From Pontibacillus litoralis JSM 072002 (GTDB lineage: Bacteria > Bacillota > Bacilli > Bacillales > BH030062), in the NCBI RefSeq assembly GCF_000775615.1, contig NZ_AVPG01000020.1, positions 1-59,291 of the forward strand: a stretch of 59,291 nucleotides of DNA, given 5' to 3'. Positions 27,544 to 39,736 of this stretch are shown piece after piece. Each line of letters opens with the position of its first letter. Position 1 is the stretch's first letter. Both the position numbers and the translations under genes were made by a program. The notes below the pieces were generated by a model. That model worked only from the letters and a program-made list of their open reading frames with translations. It was not told the origin of the DNA and searched no databases.

Positions 27544-30051
27544 TTACTCAGACGGTGTTGGATCATTTTCTTCTGAAGTTACTTCTTCTATTTCATTGTT
27601 TTCGTCTTCCTTAATGTCTTCGTCCTCTTCACTCGCAATACGTGCTACAGTGGCAACCTCTGCTCCATCTTTAAGCGATATAAGTTTCACACCTTGTGTG
27701 TTTCTTCCTGTTTGGGATACGGATTCAACAGACATACGAATTAAGACTCCGTCCTCCGTCATGATCATAATATCTTCATCACCTGATACAGACTTCACAG
27801 CGACAACGTCACCATTACGTTCTGTTAGATTACATGTAAGAACACCTTTGCCGCCTCGTCCTGTAATACGATAATCTTCAGCAGGCGTTCGTTTACCAAA
27901 TCCTTTTGTCGTAACGTTTAACACTTGCAAGCCATCTTCAATGATTTCCATTGAGACAACTTCATCAGCGCCCCGCAAGGAGATTCCTTTGACCCCAGCT
28001 GCACTTCGTCCCATTGTACGTACATCTTCTTCAGGGAAACGGATGAGATAGCCACCTTTTGTCCCTATCATAATGTGTTTCTTCCCATCTGTTAATCGGA
28101 CGGAAATAAGCTCGTCTTCTTCTTTCAACGTAAGTGCGATTAATCCGCCACGACGAATGTTCGCAAATTGTGATAGCGTTGTTCGTTTGGAAATCCCATT
28201 CTTTGTTGTGAAGAATAAATACCAATCATCGACAAAGTCCTCAACAGGAATTACAGCGTTTACCCATTCTCCCTTTTCAACTTCTAATAGATTAATAATG
28301 GGGAGCCCTTTCGCTGTTCGGCTGAATTCTGGAATTTCGTACCCTTTGGCTCGATATACTTTACCTTTATTTGTAAAGAAGAGAATGGTATTGTGCGTTG
28401 ACGTAGAAAGTAAATGTTCTACGAAATCATCCTCATTTGTACCCATTCCTTGTATGCCACGGCCACCACGTCTTTGCGAACGATACGTTGAAGCTGGCAA
28501 GCGTTTTATATACCCTTTATGGGTTAACGTTACAATAATCGTTTCTTCAGGTATTAAATCCTCGTCTTCTATATCTACACCGCCTGATACGATATCTGTG
28601 CGGCGTTGATCATTAAAACGCTCTTTAATCTCCATTAGTTCTTCACGAATAATCTCTAACACTTTCTCCTTATCAGCTAGAATTGCTTGTAATTCTTTAA
28701 TAAGTTGAACAAGATCTTGATACTCGCCCTCGATTTTCTCTCGTTCTAAACCTGTCAAACGCTGCAGTCGCATATCTAATATCGCTTGTGCTTGTTTATC
28801 CGTTAGATCGTAATTCGTCATTAAACCTTCTTTTGCAATATCTGCTGTTTGTGATTGACGAATTAACGTAATAATTTCATCAATATGATCTAGTGCAATG
28901 CGTAACCCTTCTAGAATATGGGCACGAGCCTGTGCTTTCTTTAATTCATATTCTGTTCTTCTACGGATTACGACTTGTTGATGATCTAAATAATACTGTA
29001 ACGTTTGCTTTAAATTCAAGACTTTAGGATGACCATCTACTAAAGCAAGCATGTTAATTCCAAAAGAGGTTTGTAATGCTGTTTGTTTATATAAATTATT
29101 TAATATGACACTAGCATTAACGTCTCGACGTAGCTCAATAACCACTCGCATGCCTTCACGGTCTGATTCATCCCTTAAATCGGTAATACCGTCAATCTTC
29201 TTATCACGAACAAGATCTGCAATTTTTTCAATTAATTTTGCTTTATTTACTTGGAAAGGCAATTCATGAACGATAATACGCGTTTTGCCATTCGCTAATT
29301 CTTCAATGAAAGATTTAGCACGTATCGTGATAGAGCCTTTCCCTGTTTCATAAGCTTTACGGATGCCGCTTCGTCCAAGAATTTCTCCACCTGTTGGGAA
29401 GTCTGGTCCGAAGAGGTAATCTGTCATTAATTCATCAATCGTAATATCTGCATCTTTACTTACTGCTAATACAGCATCAATTACTTCTCCTAATTGATGG
29501 GGAGGGATATTCGTTGCCATCCCAACGGCGATACCACTCGCTCCGTTCACTAGTAAATTAGGGAATCGAGAAGGTAATACAACGGGTTCTCTCTCGGATC
29601 CGTCATAATTATCAATGTAGTCTATCGTATCTTTGTTAATATCACGTAATAATTCCATCGAAATCTTGGACATGCGTGCTTCTGTGTAACGCATGGCTGC
29701 TGCTGCATCTCCGTCTACAGATCCGAAGTTACCATGCCCATCTACGAGCATATACCGATAGTTAAAGTCTTGTGCCATACGAACCATGGCATCGTATACT
29801 GCTGAATCACCATGTGGGTGGTATTTACCAATGACATCACCGACGATACGAGCTGACTTCTTATATGCCTTGTCTGAATGCATACCTAAATCATGCATAG
29901 CATACAAAATCCTTCTGTGTACAGGCTTTAATCCATCACGAACATCTGGTAAAGCACGAGATACGATAACGCTCATCGCATAATCTAAAAAGGATGTTTT
30001 CATTTCTTGACTAATATTAATTTCTTCTACCTGGGGACGTTGTTGATCCAC
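27544..30051 (-). CDS. gyrA: DNA gyrase subunit A
   Basis: Breaks and reseals DNA to introduce negative supercoils, together with GyrB. The 835-aa protein has the winged-helix/tower core with catalytic Tyr122 (RYTEAR), a coiled-coil gate, six C-terminal beta-pinwheel repeats with the GyrA box QRRGGRG ([10 protein letters not shown]), and a long acidic tail (last ~35 residues). The quinolone-resistance region reads GDSAVYD with Ser83 intact, the susceptible form. A 165-bp gap with a hairpin separates it from gyrB. Confidence 0.98.
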   Translation of the reverse strand: MDQQRPQVEEINISQEMKTSFLDYAMSVIVSRALPDVRDGLKPVHRRILYAMHDLGMHSDKAYKKSARIVGDVIGKYHPHGDSAVYDAMVRMAQDFNYRYMLVDGHGNFGSVDGDAAAAMRYTEARMSKISMELLRDINKDTIDYIDNYDGSEREPVVLPSRFPNLLVNGASGIAVGMATNIPPHQLGEVIDAVLAVSKDADITIDELMTDYLFGPDFPTGGEILGRSGIRKAYETGKGSITIRAKSFIEELANGKTRIIVHELPFQVNKAKLIEKIADLVRDKKIDGITDLRDESDREGMRVVIELRRDVNASVILNNLYKQTALQTSFGINMLALVDGHPKVLNLKQTLQYYLDHQQVVIRRRTEYELKKAQARAHILEGLRIALDHIDEIITLIRQSQTADIAKEGLMTNYDLTDKQAQAILDMRLQRLTGLEREKIEGEYQDLVQLIKELQAILADKEKVLEIIREELMEIKERFNDQRRTDIVSGGVDIEDEDLIPEETIIVTLTHKGYIKRLPASTYRSQRRGGRGIQGMGTNEDDFVEHLLSTSTHNTILFFTNKGKVYRAKGYEIPEFSRTAKGLPIINLLEVEKGEWVNAVIPVEDFVDDWYLFFTTKNGISKRTTLSQFANIRRGGLIALTLKEEDELISVRLTDGKKHIMIGTKGGYLIRFPEEDVRTMGRSAAGVKGISLRGADEVVSMEIIEDGLQVLNVTTKGFGKRTPAEDYRITGRGGKGVLTCNLTERNGDVVAVKSVSGDEDIMIMTEDGVLIRMSVESVSQTGRNTQGVKLISLKDGAEVATVARIASEEDEDIKEDENNEIEEVTSEENDPTPSE

Positions 30052-30082
30052 TATAACGACCTCCTATCAAAAATGGGAGCAC

Positions 30083-30120
30083 TCAGAATATGTCCTATCT
30101 TCCAAAAGCACATATTCTGA
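30083..30120 (-). repeat. Inverted repeat in the gyrB-gyrA gap
   Basis: TCAGAATATGT (30083-30093) and ACATATTCTGA (30110-30120) are a perfect 11-bp inverted repeat with a 16-nt loop. There is no T-run, so it is not a standard terminator. It may be an RNA processing or supercoiling-responsive element. Confidence 0.65.
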
Positions 30121-30216
30121 CTAACTCCGTACCATGTCCTCATCTATATTCAGCTTGCACACCCTAGCAGATTGTTTTATTTCTAATGCTCCGATCGGGT
30201 CCGCTATGCTTATCGT

Positions 30217-32172
<1,956 letters not shown>

Positions 32173-32185
32173 TTATATTTCAAAT

Positions 32186-32473
32186 TTATTCAGCAAATCC
32201 CTCTGAAAAATCTTCTATTTTATTCAATGTCGTGGAAATATTTGCTCGTTTTTTAAGAGTCACGACAGATAACGGGCTGAAATAGATATATTCTTTCGTT
32301 ATAACAATTGATTTCGGCTCTGCATTTAGTGCATCATACACACGTTGGTTATTTCGTTGATTACGCACCATCTCCTCTACTATAGTAGTCGAAGAATAAA
32401 GGTCATAATCAATAATCGCGATGACATCATCGGATTGTAATACGAATTCCTCTCCAATATGAATAAACACCAA
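32186..32473 (-). CDS. remB: RemB/YaaB, DUF370 DNA-binding regulator
   Basis: Small protein of 95 aa, family DUF370, related to RemA, which activates biofilm matrix and osmoprotection operons in B. subtilis. The motif SIVITKEYIYFSPLSVVTLKKRA (written here only in part: PKSIVITKEYIYFSPLS) matches RemB. It lies between recF and gyrB exactly as in B. subtilis, seven bases downstream of recF. Its C-terminus is some 14 residues longer than the B. subtilis protein. Confidence 0.92.
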   Translation of the reverse strand: MVFIHIGEEFVLQSDDVIAIIDYDLYSSTTIVEEMVRNQRNNQRVYDALNAEPKSIVITKEYIYFSPLSVVTLKKRANISTTLNKIEDFSEGFAE

Positions 32474-32479
32474 TACCCC

Positions 32480-33598
32480 TCATTTCTTCTGCGAAACATT
32501 TCCTTGCGTCACATAGAATATATCCGCTTGTTTCAGCGTTTCGTGCTCAATACCATCTACGCTTGTTGTAGAAACAAACGTTTGAACCTTCCCTTGAATA
32601 CTGTTCAATAGATGAGATTGTCTAAAATCATCTAGTTCACTTAATACATCATCCAACAACAAAATAGGATATTCTCCAACTTCGCTATGGATTAATTCAA
32701 TTTCAGCAAGTTTTAAAGAAAGAGCTGTCGTTCGTTGTTGTCCTTGAGAACCGTATGTCTGTACATCTTTTCCGTTCACATAAAAAATCAAATCATCGCG
32801 GTGAGGACCAACTAACGAGGTTCCTCGCTCTATTTCTTTTTGTTCTATTTCAGTAAATTTATCTTGAAATACTCTTATCATTGTGGACAAATCGACGTCC
32901 TCTGATACATCTATACTTGCATCATAAGCGATTTCTAACTGTTCAAGCTGCCGGCTTATCCCTTCATGGATTGGAGCTGCCCATTTTCTCAATAAGCGGA
33001 GGAATTTCATCCGCCTCCTAACAATGGTTGCTGCATGCTCGATTAATTGTTCTGTTAAAACATAAAGCATCGTCCGATCAGCATCTTGTTTGCGTTGTAA
33101 ATCTTTCAATAAATGATTTCGTTGCTTTAAAATCTTTTGGTACTGTCCTAAATGATAAATGTATGCAGGTTGAATTTGACCAATTTCCATATCTATAAAA
33201 CGACGTCGAACCTGAGGACTTCCTTTCACTAAGTTTAAGTCTTCAGGTGCAAACATAACAACATTAAGTGCCCCAATATAATCACTTAACCGTTTTTGCT
33301 CTAAATGATTTAATTTCGCTTTCTTTCCTTTGCGAGAGACGACAATTTCTAGTGGTAAGCTACGATTACGTTTAACTACATTCCCTTTTATTTTAGCATA
33401 TTCTTGCTCCCACATGATAAGTTCTTTATCACGAGGTGTACGATGGGATTTTGAAAAGGCTAAAACGTAAATAGCTTCCATCAGATTCGTTTTGCCTTGG
33501 GCGTTCTCCCCAATAATCACATTTACTTTATCATCAAAGGTTAAATTTAAGCTTTGATAATTCCGGTAATTTCTTAGTGTTAATTGTTCGATATGCAT
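32480..33598 (-). CDS. recF: DNA replication and repair protein RecF
   Basis: SMC-like ATPase of 372 aa that marks gaps and directs RecR/RecO to load RecA. Walker A GENAQGKT (33-40), signature-type [16 protein letters not shown] (about 284-299) and Walker [14 protein letters not shown] are all present. B. subtilis RecF has 370 aa. It lies in the conserved dnaA-dnaN-yaaA-recF order. Confidence 0.97.
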   Translation of the reverse strand: MHIEQLTLRNYRNYQSLNLTFDDKVNVIIGENAQGKTNLMEAIYVLAFSKSHRTPRDKELIMWEQEYAKIKGNVVKRNRSLPLEIVVSRKGKKAKLNHLEQKRLSDYIGALNVVMFAPEDLNLVKGSPQVRRRFIDMEIGQIQPAYIYHLGQYQKILKQRNHLLKDLQRKQDADRTMLYVLTEQLIEHAATIVRRRMKFLRLLRKWAAPIHEGISRQLEQLEIAYDASIDVSEDVDLSTMIRVFQDKFTEIEQKEIERGTSLVGPHRDDLIFYVNGKDVQTYGSQGQQRTTALSLKLAEIELIHSEVGEYPILLLDDVLSELDDFRQSHLLNSIQGKVQTFVSTTSVDGIEHETLKQADIFYVTQGNVSQKK

Positions 33599-33627
33599 TA
33601 GGATTCCCCTTTTAGCTCTGTTGAGAA

Positions 33628-33849
33628 TTATTTCTCTTCGACAACAACATAGCTTCCTATCCCTTCAATTTCTACAACATCTCCGTCGTACAATTTTCTA
33701 CCACGCCGATTATCTCTTTCTCCATTCACAGTTACGACATATTCTGACAGAAACCATTTAGCCATGCCACCAGTATCAATTACATTAGACTTTTGTAAAA
33801 ATTTACCCAACTGAATCATTTCTGTTTGTATTTCTACACGTTCTTGCAT
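33628..33849 (-). CDS. yaaA: S4-domain RNA-binding protein YaaA (RlbA type)
   Basis: Protein of 73 aa formed almost entirely by one S4 RNA-binding fold: [21 protein letters not shown] then [17 protein letters not shown] (motifs split here). The family is linked to ribosome assembly in B. subtilis. It is located between dnaN and recF, as in most Bacillaceae, 29 bp before recF. Confidence 0.92.
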   Translation of the reverse strand: MQERVEIQTEMIQLGKFLQKSNVIDTGGMAKWFLSEYVVTVNGERDNRRGRKLYDGDVVEIEGIGSYVVVEEK

Positions 33850-33911
33850 TTACTTCACCCTATTTATATATAATTTGACCTTCTATCTATTTTACTAAAG
33901 AAAGTCATATA

Positions 33912-33942
33912 AGAAAAGCAAGGGTGTCATTACCCCTGCTTC
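33912..33942 (-). terminator. Hairpin after dnaN
   Basis: On the minus strand AGCAGGGGTA (33931-33940) pairs with CACCCTTGCT (33918-33927) with minor mismatches, followed by TTTCTT. It lies between dnaN and yaaA and would weaken read-through into yaaA-recF. Confidence 0.65.
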
Positions 33943-33965
33943 TTTAGAAAATATTATGCTGAAAT

Positions 33966-35108
33966 TTAGTACGTTCTCACCGGAAGAATAAGCTGTAGAA
34001 TTTCGTCGTTATCCATTGGACGAATCAAAAATGGGCGCATAGCACCAGTAAATTGAATATTCACTTTTTCTGTATCCATTACTTTCAGTGCATCCATCAT
34101 GTATTTGGCACTAAAGGATATTTTTAAATCTTCTCCCTCAAGTGATTCCGCTTGAAATTCCTCTTCCACTTTACCAACTTCTGGTGAATTACTTGATATT
34201 TCAATTTGATTATTCGTTCTCGTTGTTAATTTCACAACACTGTTACGGTTTTCTTTCGCTAATAACGCGGCACGGTCAATCGAGTGAAGCAACTCTTTCG
34301 TATCAACTTGAATCATTGTTTTTGTTTGATCTGGAATAAGTCTCGATGTTTCAGGATAATTACCGTCTAACAAACGAGAAAGGAAATATAAATGTTGTGT
34401 GCGGAATAATATTTGGTTCTCTGTCACACTTATTTCAATCGTCTCTTGAGAATCAGCTAATATTTTGTTTAATTCTGTTAAGCTTTTTCCCGGTATAACA
34501 ACATTTTGGAAAGATACGTTGTTTGCATTTTCTTGCATTGGTATTTTTCGAGAAGCTAAACGGTGACTATCTGTCGCCACAAATTGTAATTCGCCATTTT
34601 CGACAATCATATTTACTCCTGTCAAGATAGGGCGTGTTTCTGACGTGGACACTGCAAATACAGTCTGACGGATTAAGCCTTTTAGTAAATCAATCGGTAA
34701 TTCGAAACTTTGTTCAGCTTGTACTTGTGGAAGTAATGGGTATTCTTCTGCATCCTGGCCGTTTAAATGAAATTCCGCACTACCAGAACGAACGCTAACA
34801 TTTGCATGATCATCCACTTCTAATTCTACCGTTTGTTGTGGTAGCTTGCGAACAATATCAGGAAAATACTTTGCTTGTAAAACAATACTTCCTGGTTGAA
34901 TATTTTCGACATAAACAATACCGTTTTGTTCAATTGGGATGAAGGACTCAATCGATATATCTGAATTGCTTCCTGTTAACTTTACGCCATGTTCTGTTGC
35001 CTCTACTTTCATACCTGTTAGGATTGGAATCGTTGTTCTAGACGAGATAGCTTTCATTACATCTTGTACGCTTTCCATAAGTTGATCCCTTTGGATGGTA
35101 AATTTCAT
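33966..35108 (-). CDS. dnaN: DNA polymerase III beta sliding clamp
   Basis: Ring-forming processivity factor of 380 aa with three repeated clamp folds. The characteristic start MKFTIQRDQLMESVQDVMKA, the LLDGNYPE motif (about 242-249) and the C-terminal LILPVRTY that forms part of the client-binding groove are visible. B. subtilis DnaN has 378 aa. It is separated from dnaA by the downstream half of oriC. Confidence 0.98.
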   Translation of the reverse strand: MKFTIQRDQLMESVQDVMKAISSRTTIPILTGMKVEATEHGVKLTGSNSDISIESFIPIEQNGIVYVENIQPGSIVLQAKYFPDIVRKLPQQTVELEVDDHANVSVRSGSAEFHLNGQDAEEYPLLPQVQAEQSFELPIDLLKGLIRQTVFAVSTSETRPILTGVNMIVENGELQFVATDSHRLASRKIPMQENANNVSFQNVVIPGKSLTELNKILADSQETIEISVTENQILFRTQHLYFLSRLLDGNYPETSRLIPDQTKTMIQVDTKELLHSIDRAALLAKENRNSVVKLTTRTNNQIEISSNSPEVGKVEEEFQAESLEGEDLKISFSAKYMMDALKVMDTEKVNIQFTGAMRPFLIRPMDNDEILQLILPVRTY

Positions 35109-35300
35109 TGCGTTATTCCTCCTAATGGATGTATCTCTTTATTATATTAATTATTTATTTAAAAAAACAGTAGTAGTAATATAGGCTGTGGATTTGTGAA
35201 TAACTACAAGAAACCCTACAGCGCCTAAGTTATACACATGTGGATAGATTGTGGACAACCGCAAGGATAAAAAGAGAGTTATGCACATGGTGATAACTCT
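35109..35300. other. oriC, dnaA-dnaN half: DNA unwinding element, DnaA-trio and DnaA boxes
   Basis: From left to right are an AT-only tract (about 35131-35167) suited to unwinding, then AGTAGTAGTAA (35169-35179). Read 3' to 5' from the DnaA boxes this gives the DnaA-trio repeats AAT-GAT-GAT-GAC. DnaA boxes follow at 35187-35195 (weak), 35195-35203 (TGTGAATAA), 35230-35238 (TTATACACA), 35239-35247 (TGTGGATAG), 35250-35258 (TGTGGACAA) and 35279-35287 (TTATGCACA). The order of elements is that of the B. subtilis unwinding region. Confidence 0.88.
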
Positions 35301-36653
35301 TTATGGAGACTTTATGGTTTCCGTTAGTTCATCTAAATCCTTCTGTAATTGCGAATCATTTGTTATTGCTTTTGAAATTTTTTCGTGCGCATGTATGACC
35401 GTTGTGTGGTCACGTCCACCAAATTCTTCTCCAATTTTCGGCAAAGAAAAATCCGTCATTTCTCTAGATAAGTACATAGCTATTTGTCTAGGAAATGCAA
35501 TTGATTTTGTTCTTTTTTTCGCTGCGAAATCTTCAATTTTAATGTTATATTTCTCCGCGACAACTTCTTGAATTCCTTGAATTGTAACCACTTTAGGCTT
35601 CGAACTAGGAATAATATCCTTTAACGCTTCGGCTGCTAAGGAAGCATCAATATCAGAATTAATTAAGGAAGAATATGCAACGACACGAATTAACGCTCCT
35701 TCTAGTTCTCGAATATTGGTATCAATCTGATTGGCAATATAGAGCATGACTTCATTTGGAATGTCTAACCCTTCTGCTTTAGCTTTTTTACGTAATATTG
35801 CAATACGTGTTTCTAAATCAGGAGGTGTAATATCCGTTATAAGACCCCATTCAAAGCGGGAACGTAAACGATCTTCTAATGTAGGAATTTCTTTAGGTGG
35901 TCGATCACTAGAAATAATAATTTGCTTATTGTTTTCATGTAACGTATTAAAGGTATGGAAGAATTCTTCTTGCGTTTGTTCTTTTCCAGCTAGAAACTGA
36001 ATATCATCTATTAAAAGCACGTCCACATTTCGATATTTATTGCGAAAATGAACGGCTTTGTTATCTCGAATAGAGTTAATAAATTCGTTCGTAAACTTCT
36101 CAGAAGAAAGGTATACTACTTTAGCTGCTGGATTATGATCAAGAACGTAATGACCAATTGCGTGCATTAAGTGTGTCTTACCTAATCCTACCCCCCCATA
36201 TATAAACAAAGGGTTATACGCCCTAGCTGGTGCTTCTGCTACTGCTAGAGATGCGGCATGGGCAAATCTATTTCCAGAACCAATAACAAATGTATCAAAT
36301 GTATATTTCGAATTAAGCATACTTTGTGGTGATTCCTCTTGGTCATTGGTATTTACTTGTTGATTCTTCATGGCGGGTTTTACATCATCTAATGTTTCGT
36401 CTTTCGTCTCTGGAATAATGAATTTCGTACGTAGTTTTGCACCGGTTACTTCATAGAGAGTTTCGGAAATGAGCGTTGCATAACGACTTTCCAACCAATC
36501 GCGGGCAAATTCATTGGGTGCGACGATGATAAGCGTATCCTCTACTAACGAATCAGCTTTTGTACTTTTTAGCCACGTTTCAAAGCTCGGCTTGCTAATT
36601 TTCTCTTCTATATTGGTTAATGTACTTTTCCAGAGCTCATTTATATTTTCCAA
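35301..36653 (-). CDS. dnaA: Replication initiator DnaA
   Basis: AAA+ ATPase of 450 aa that binds DnaA boxes and melts oriC. Domain I (about 1-85) precedes a short linker. Domain III has Walker A GGVGLGKT (about 152-159) and Walker [10 protein letters not shown], and domain IV ends with the box-binding signature [15 protein letters not shown]. The length is close to B. subtilis DnaA (446). It is flanked on both sides by DnaA-box clusters, so autoregulation is expected. No sigma-A promoter could be fixed with confidence. Confidence 0.98.
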   Translation of the reverse strand: MENINELWKSTLTNIEEKISKPSFETWLKSTKADSLVEDTLIIVAPNEFARDWLESRYATLISETLYEVTGAKLRTKFIIPETKDETLDDVKPAMKNQQVNTNDQEESPQSMLNSKYTFDTFVIGSGNRFAHAASLAVAEAPARAYNPLFIYGGVGLGKTHLMHAIGHYVLDHNPAAKVVYLSSEKFTNEFINSIRDNKAVHFRNKYRNVDVLLIDDIQFLAGKEQTQEEFFHTFNTLHENNKQIIISSDRPPKEIPTLEDRLRSRFEWGLITDITPPDLETRIAILRKKAKAEGLDIPNEVMLYIANQIDTNIRELEGALIRVVAYSSLINSDIDASLAAEALKDIIPSSKPKVVTIQGIQEVVAEKYNIKIEDFAAKKRTKSIAFPRQIAMYLSREMTDFSLPKIGEEFGGRDHTTVIHAHEKISKAITNDSQLQKDLDELTETIKSP

Positions 36654-36840
36654 GTTATTTCACCCCTTTCATCAATAGAAAAAAACGTGTATAGAACGGT
36701 GTCGCGGTTATTTGTCGGGTTTTAAAAGAAACAAAAAAGAGCCTCGCGTTTCTTTCCTTTATAGAGAACGAAGCATTCCAGAAAAGAAAGATCCGGAGGT
36801 GTTTGTACAACTTTTGTTTAAGGTCAGAGCCTTTCCTTAT

Positions 36841-37179
36841 TGTGGACGACAAACTGTTACTATAACAGCTTCTAAACTAGTTATAATCATTATCCACAAC
36901 CTTGTGGGTAAATAAAATAACACAGCTGTTAACAACTATCCACAAGTTATCAACAGTGTGTGGATAAATGTATTTTTTAGATGTACTTTTACATAATGAA
37001 AACACAAATATAATACCAAAAAAAAAGCGAAAGCGCAATGGTTTAGGGAAAGTTATCCACAATATCTACTGGTTGTATATAACTTTTATCCACAACACTA
37101 TATTTTGTGATTAACTTGTAGATGGCTAGTGTGGATAAAAAAATATGGCTGTTTTTTTGTGCACAAGGCTTGTGAATAA
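36841..37179. other. oriC, upstream half: DnaA-box cluster
   Basis: Five perfect boxes occur: TTATCCACA at 36890-36898, 37053-37061 and 37086-37094, and the inverse TGTGGATAA at 36959-36967 and 37130-37138. One-mismatch boxes lie at 36903-36911, 36936-36944, 36947-36955 and 37171-37179. With the dnaA-dnaN half this makes a bipartite origin. The stretch 36654-36840 upstream of dnaA is otherwise AT-rich without a visible gene, and the short reading frames here are not genes. Confidence 0.93.
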
Positions 37180-37255
37180 CTATTTGTGAAGCAAAAAGTA
37201 TGTTTGTGATAAAGTAAATAGAGGATAAGAATATGATTTCTATTTTAGAAGGGAG

Positions 37256-37360
37256 TTTTCCCCGGCCATGCCCGGATGCGACTCTATCAGCTTCGTTAAC
37301 TGGGGGACTTCAAGGACGTATTATTCTTGCTGGAGTCGCCACATTTTGTTGAACGAAGCA
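37256..37360 (+). other. Structured element of unknown function between oriC and rpmH
   Basis: A locally GC-rich island starting with CCCCGGCCATGCCCGG. Stem 1: GCGACTC-TAT-CAGC (37278-37291) pairs with GCTGGAGTCGC (37329-37339). Stem 2: GCTTCGTT (37290-37297) pairs with AACGAAGC (37352-37359). The arm order 1-2-1-2 gives a pseudoknot or two alternative folds. A 61-codon frame from 37268 runs through it, but its composition does not look like a protein and it extends across the rpmH promoter. Confidence 0.55.
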
Positions 37361-37390
37361 ATGATGAAATGGATTCAATTTAGAAAGAAG

Positions 37391-37420
37391 TTGACATATA
37401 ACCTATTCATTTTCTATAAT
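37391..37420 (+). promoter_or_regulatory. rpmH promoter
   Basis: Perfect -35 TTGACA (37391-37396) and -10 TATAAT (37415-37420) with an 18-bp spacer, 56 bp before the rpmH start codon. Confidence 0.9.
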
Positions 37421-37476
37421 AAGTTAGACTGTCTTTTAAGTATTGATTTTTAATTTCCTCAGGGAGGTGTCTATAA

Positions 37477-37611
37477 ATGAAACGCACATTTCAACCAAAT
37501 AACCGTAAACGTAAAAAAGTGCACGGCTTTCGCGCTCGTATGAGTGATCCAAACGGACGTCAAGTTTTACAACGTCGTCGTCGCAAAGGTAGAAAAGTAT
37601 TATCTGCATAG
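37477..37611 (+). CDS. rpmH: Large ribosomal subunit protein bL34
   Basis: Protein of 44 aa, very basic. It begins [19 protein letters not shown] and ends GRKVLSA, as all bL34 proteins do. GGGAGGTG lies nine to ten bases before the ATG. It is the first gene to the right of oriC, as in B. subtilis, and a terminator directly follows, so much of its message would be monocistronic. Confidence 0.98.
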   Translation: MKRTFQPNNRKRKKVHGFRARMSDPNGRQVLQRRRRKGRKVLSA

Positions 37612-37640
37612 ACCACTGAATTTTGTCAGTGGTCTTTTTT
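37611..37640 (+). terminator. rpmH terminator
   Basis: GACCACTGA (37611-37619) pairs perfectly with TCAGTGGTC (37626-37634), then six T residues. It begins on the last base of the stop codon. Confidence 0.9.
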
Positions 37641-37732
37641 CTAGCTATTGTTTAGAAATACGCCTTACTTCTTAACATATTTAAGGAAGAGGGGTACAAG
37701 CTAGTTCCTTCATATGAGAGTGAGGATAAACG

Positions 37733-38086
37733 ATGAAGAAACAAAATCGGATAAAGAAGAATGAAGAGTTTCAAGCGGTATTTAAACACGGGAAATCGTT
37801 TGCGAATCGCCAGCTTGTTCTATACTATTTACAAAAAGAAAATCAACATCATTTTCGGATTGGGTTGTCTGTTAATAAAAGGATTGGGAATGCGGTGATG
37901 AGAAATCAAGTGAAGCGTTATTTACGCCAGGCTTTTCATGAATTAGAACCTAGCGTTGATCCTTCATACGATTTAGTCATTATTGCCCGTAAGCCGACGA
38001 ATCAAATGGATTATTTTCAATTGAAGAACAGTTTGACTCATTTACTAAAGAAAACAAATCTTTTGGCCAAATCAAATAATTCGTAA
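37733..38086 (+). CDS. rnpA: Ribonuclease P protein component
   Basis: Small basic protein of 117 aa that assists the RNase P RNA in maturing tRNA 5' ends. The family signature (RIGNAVMRNQVKRYLRQAF, about 56-74) is visible along with the FRIGLSVNKR strand before it. The length matches B. subtilis RnpA (116). It lies between rpmH and spoIIIJ, the near-universal order. Confidence 0.97.
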   Translation: MKKQNRIKKNEEFQAVFKHGKSFANRQLVLYYLQKENQHHFRIGLSVNKRIGNAVMRNQVKRYLRQAFHELEPSVDPSYDLVIIARKPTNQMDYFQLKNSLTHLLKKTNLLAKSNNS

Positions 38087-38185
38087 TCCGGAAGATTTTA
38101 TATAGAAGCAGATGAGGGAATAGTGGTAAAATACAAACGTATTGTATTTATTAATTGGATAAGGAAATGTTAGGAGGAAATCACG

Positions 38186-38953
38186 TTGCGAAAGAAGGTC
38201 CTTTTTTTATCAATGATGACAGGACTTCTATTCGTGCTTTCAGGTTGTACAGAAGTCAATCAAGATATAACTTCCGAAAGTACAGGAATATGGAATGAAT
38301 TTTTTGTTTATCCACTGTCACAGTTGATTAAATATTTTGCCGAATTGTTTGGAGAGAGCTATGGCTTATCCATTATTGTTGTTACGTTAATCATTCGTTT
38401 AATTTTATTACCTTTAAACGTTAAACAGTTAAAGAGCTCTAAAGCCATGCAAGATTTACAACCGAAATTACAAGAATTAAGAGAAAAATATAGTTCTAAA
38501 GACCAACAAACTCAACAGAAATTACAACAAGAAACGATGCAGTTATTCCAGAAACACGGGGTCAACCCGCTTGCTGGATGTTTTCCAATTTTGCTACAAA
38601 TGCCGATTTTAATCGCTTTTTACCATGCGATTGTACGTACAGAAGAAATCAGACAACATAGCTTTTTATGGTTTGAATTAGGGCAATCGGATCCATATTT
38701 TATATTACCGATTATCGCTGCATCCACTACTTTCTTACAACAGAAATTAATGATGGCTGACGCAATGAACGACAATCCACAAATGAAAATGATGCTATAT
38801 ATTATGCCAATTATGATTGGTGTATTTGCAATGACATTCCCAGCAGCACTTGCTCTGTACTGGGTAGTAGGTAACCTATTTATGATTGCACAGACTATTT
38901 TCATTCGTAAACCAATGATGGCAAACCAAAACACAGGGGGAGCGAGTAAGTGA
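38186..38953 (+). CDS. spoIIIJ: Membrane protein insertase YidC1 (SpoIIIJ)
   Basis: Lipoprotein-type insertase of 255 aa. It has a signal peptide with lipobox LSGC (Cys21), five hydrophobic segments, and the conserved hydrophilic-groove arginine region in [19 protein letters not shown]. It inserts membrane proteins, and in B. subtilis SpoIIIJ is needed for forespore sigma-G activity. The start is TTG with GGAGGAAA upstream. It overlaps jag by four bases. Confidence 0.95.
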   Translation: MRKKVLFLSMMTGLLFVLSGCTEVNQDITSESTGIWNEFFVYPLSQLIKYFAELFGESYGLSIIVVTLIIRLILLPLNVKQLKSSKAMQDLQPKLQELREKYSSKDQQTQQKLQQETMQLFQKHGVNPLAGCFPILLQMPILIAFYHAIVRTEEIRQHSFLWFELGQSDPYFILPIIAASTTFLQQKLMMADAMNDNPQMKMMLYIMPIMIGVFAMTFPAALALYWVVGNLFMIAQTIFIRKPMMANQNTGGASK

Positions 38954-39726
38954 GACAAGTAACTGCTACTGGACAAACAGTTGAACAGGCGGTCCAATCA
39001 GCTTTGGAGCAGTTAAACATCTCAAGGGACCGAGTCGATGTAGAAATTATTGACGAGGGAAAAAAGGGTTTATTTGGTATTTTCGGAACGAAGCCGGCTA
39101 TTGTTAAAGTTCGTACAATAGGAACGACTGAGGAAAAGGATGAACAGATTCAAGTTCAAGTGCAAACAGAAGCACATAAGGGAAATGTGGAAGTATCCAG
39201 TATAACGAGTGAACCACAGTGGGTGGAACAAGCAGAAGAGCTTCTAGAAGATGAAAAGGATAACAAAGAGTCTGACGTTGCTAATTGTATTGAAGAAACG
39301 AAGCAATATTTAATAGAAGTTGCTGCTGGTATGGGAGCTCCTATTGATGTTCATGTTCATCGAAAGGGAAAAGAAATCGTTTTTGAATTAGTTGGCAGCA
39401 AAATCGCGTTACTCATTGGTAAACGAGGACAAACGTTGAATGCACTTCAATACTTATCTCAAATCGTCTTAAATCGCACAAGTTCTACGTATTTAACTGC
39501 TATTGTAGATGCAGAGAACTACCGGATGCGAAGGAAAGAAACGCTAACAAAGCTTGCTAATCGACTTGCAGATCAAGTAGCTCGCACGAAGAAAGGTGTC
39601 GCATTAGAGGCAATGCCTTCCTATGAACGTAAAATCATTCACTCTGCATTACAACATCATAAGAGTATTACGACTTTTTCCGATGGAACAGACCCTCATC
39701 GCCACGTAGTAATTAAACCAAAATAA
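38950..39726 (+). CDS. jag: RNA-binding protein Jag (KhpB/EloR)
   Basis: Protein of 258 aa with an N-terminal Jag_N domain (about 1-50), a variable acidic linker (about 65-115), a KH domain ([16 protein letters not shown], about 156-171) and a C-terminal R3H domain ([16 protein letters not shown]). It acts with KhpA in RNA binding linked to cell elongation in related bacteria. The GTG start lies in the GTGA overlap with the spoIIIJ stop, so the genes are coupled. A strong terminator follows. Confidence 0.95.
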   Translation: MRQVTATGQTVEQAVQSALEQLNISRDRVDVEIIDEGKKGLFGIFGTKPAIVKVRTIGTTEEKDEQIQVQVQTEAHKGNVEVSSITSEPQWVEQAEELLEDEKDNKESDVANCIEETKQYLIEVAAGMGAPIDVHVHRKGKEIVFELVGSKIALLIGKRGQTLNALQYLSQIVLNRTSSTYLTAIVDAENYRMRRKETLTKLANRLADQVARTKKGVALEAMPSYERKIIHSALQHHKSITTFSDGTDPHRHVVIKPK

Positions 39727-39736
39727 ACGATACAGG

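Noticed and set aside
28073-28609. 178-codon plus-strand frame inside gyrA
   Set aside because: Shadow of the highly expressed gyrA gene; its serine-rich composition mirrors the codon bias of the opposite strand.
29680-29830. Quinolone-resistance substitutions in gyrA
   Set aside because: The region reads GDSAVYD with the wild-type serine.
36655-37062. Several 60-67 codon frames between dnaA and rpmH
   Set aside because: They run through DnaA boxes and AT-rich origin DNA, with no Shine-Dalgarno sequence or family resemblance.
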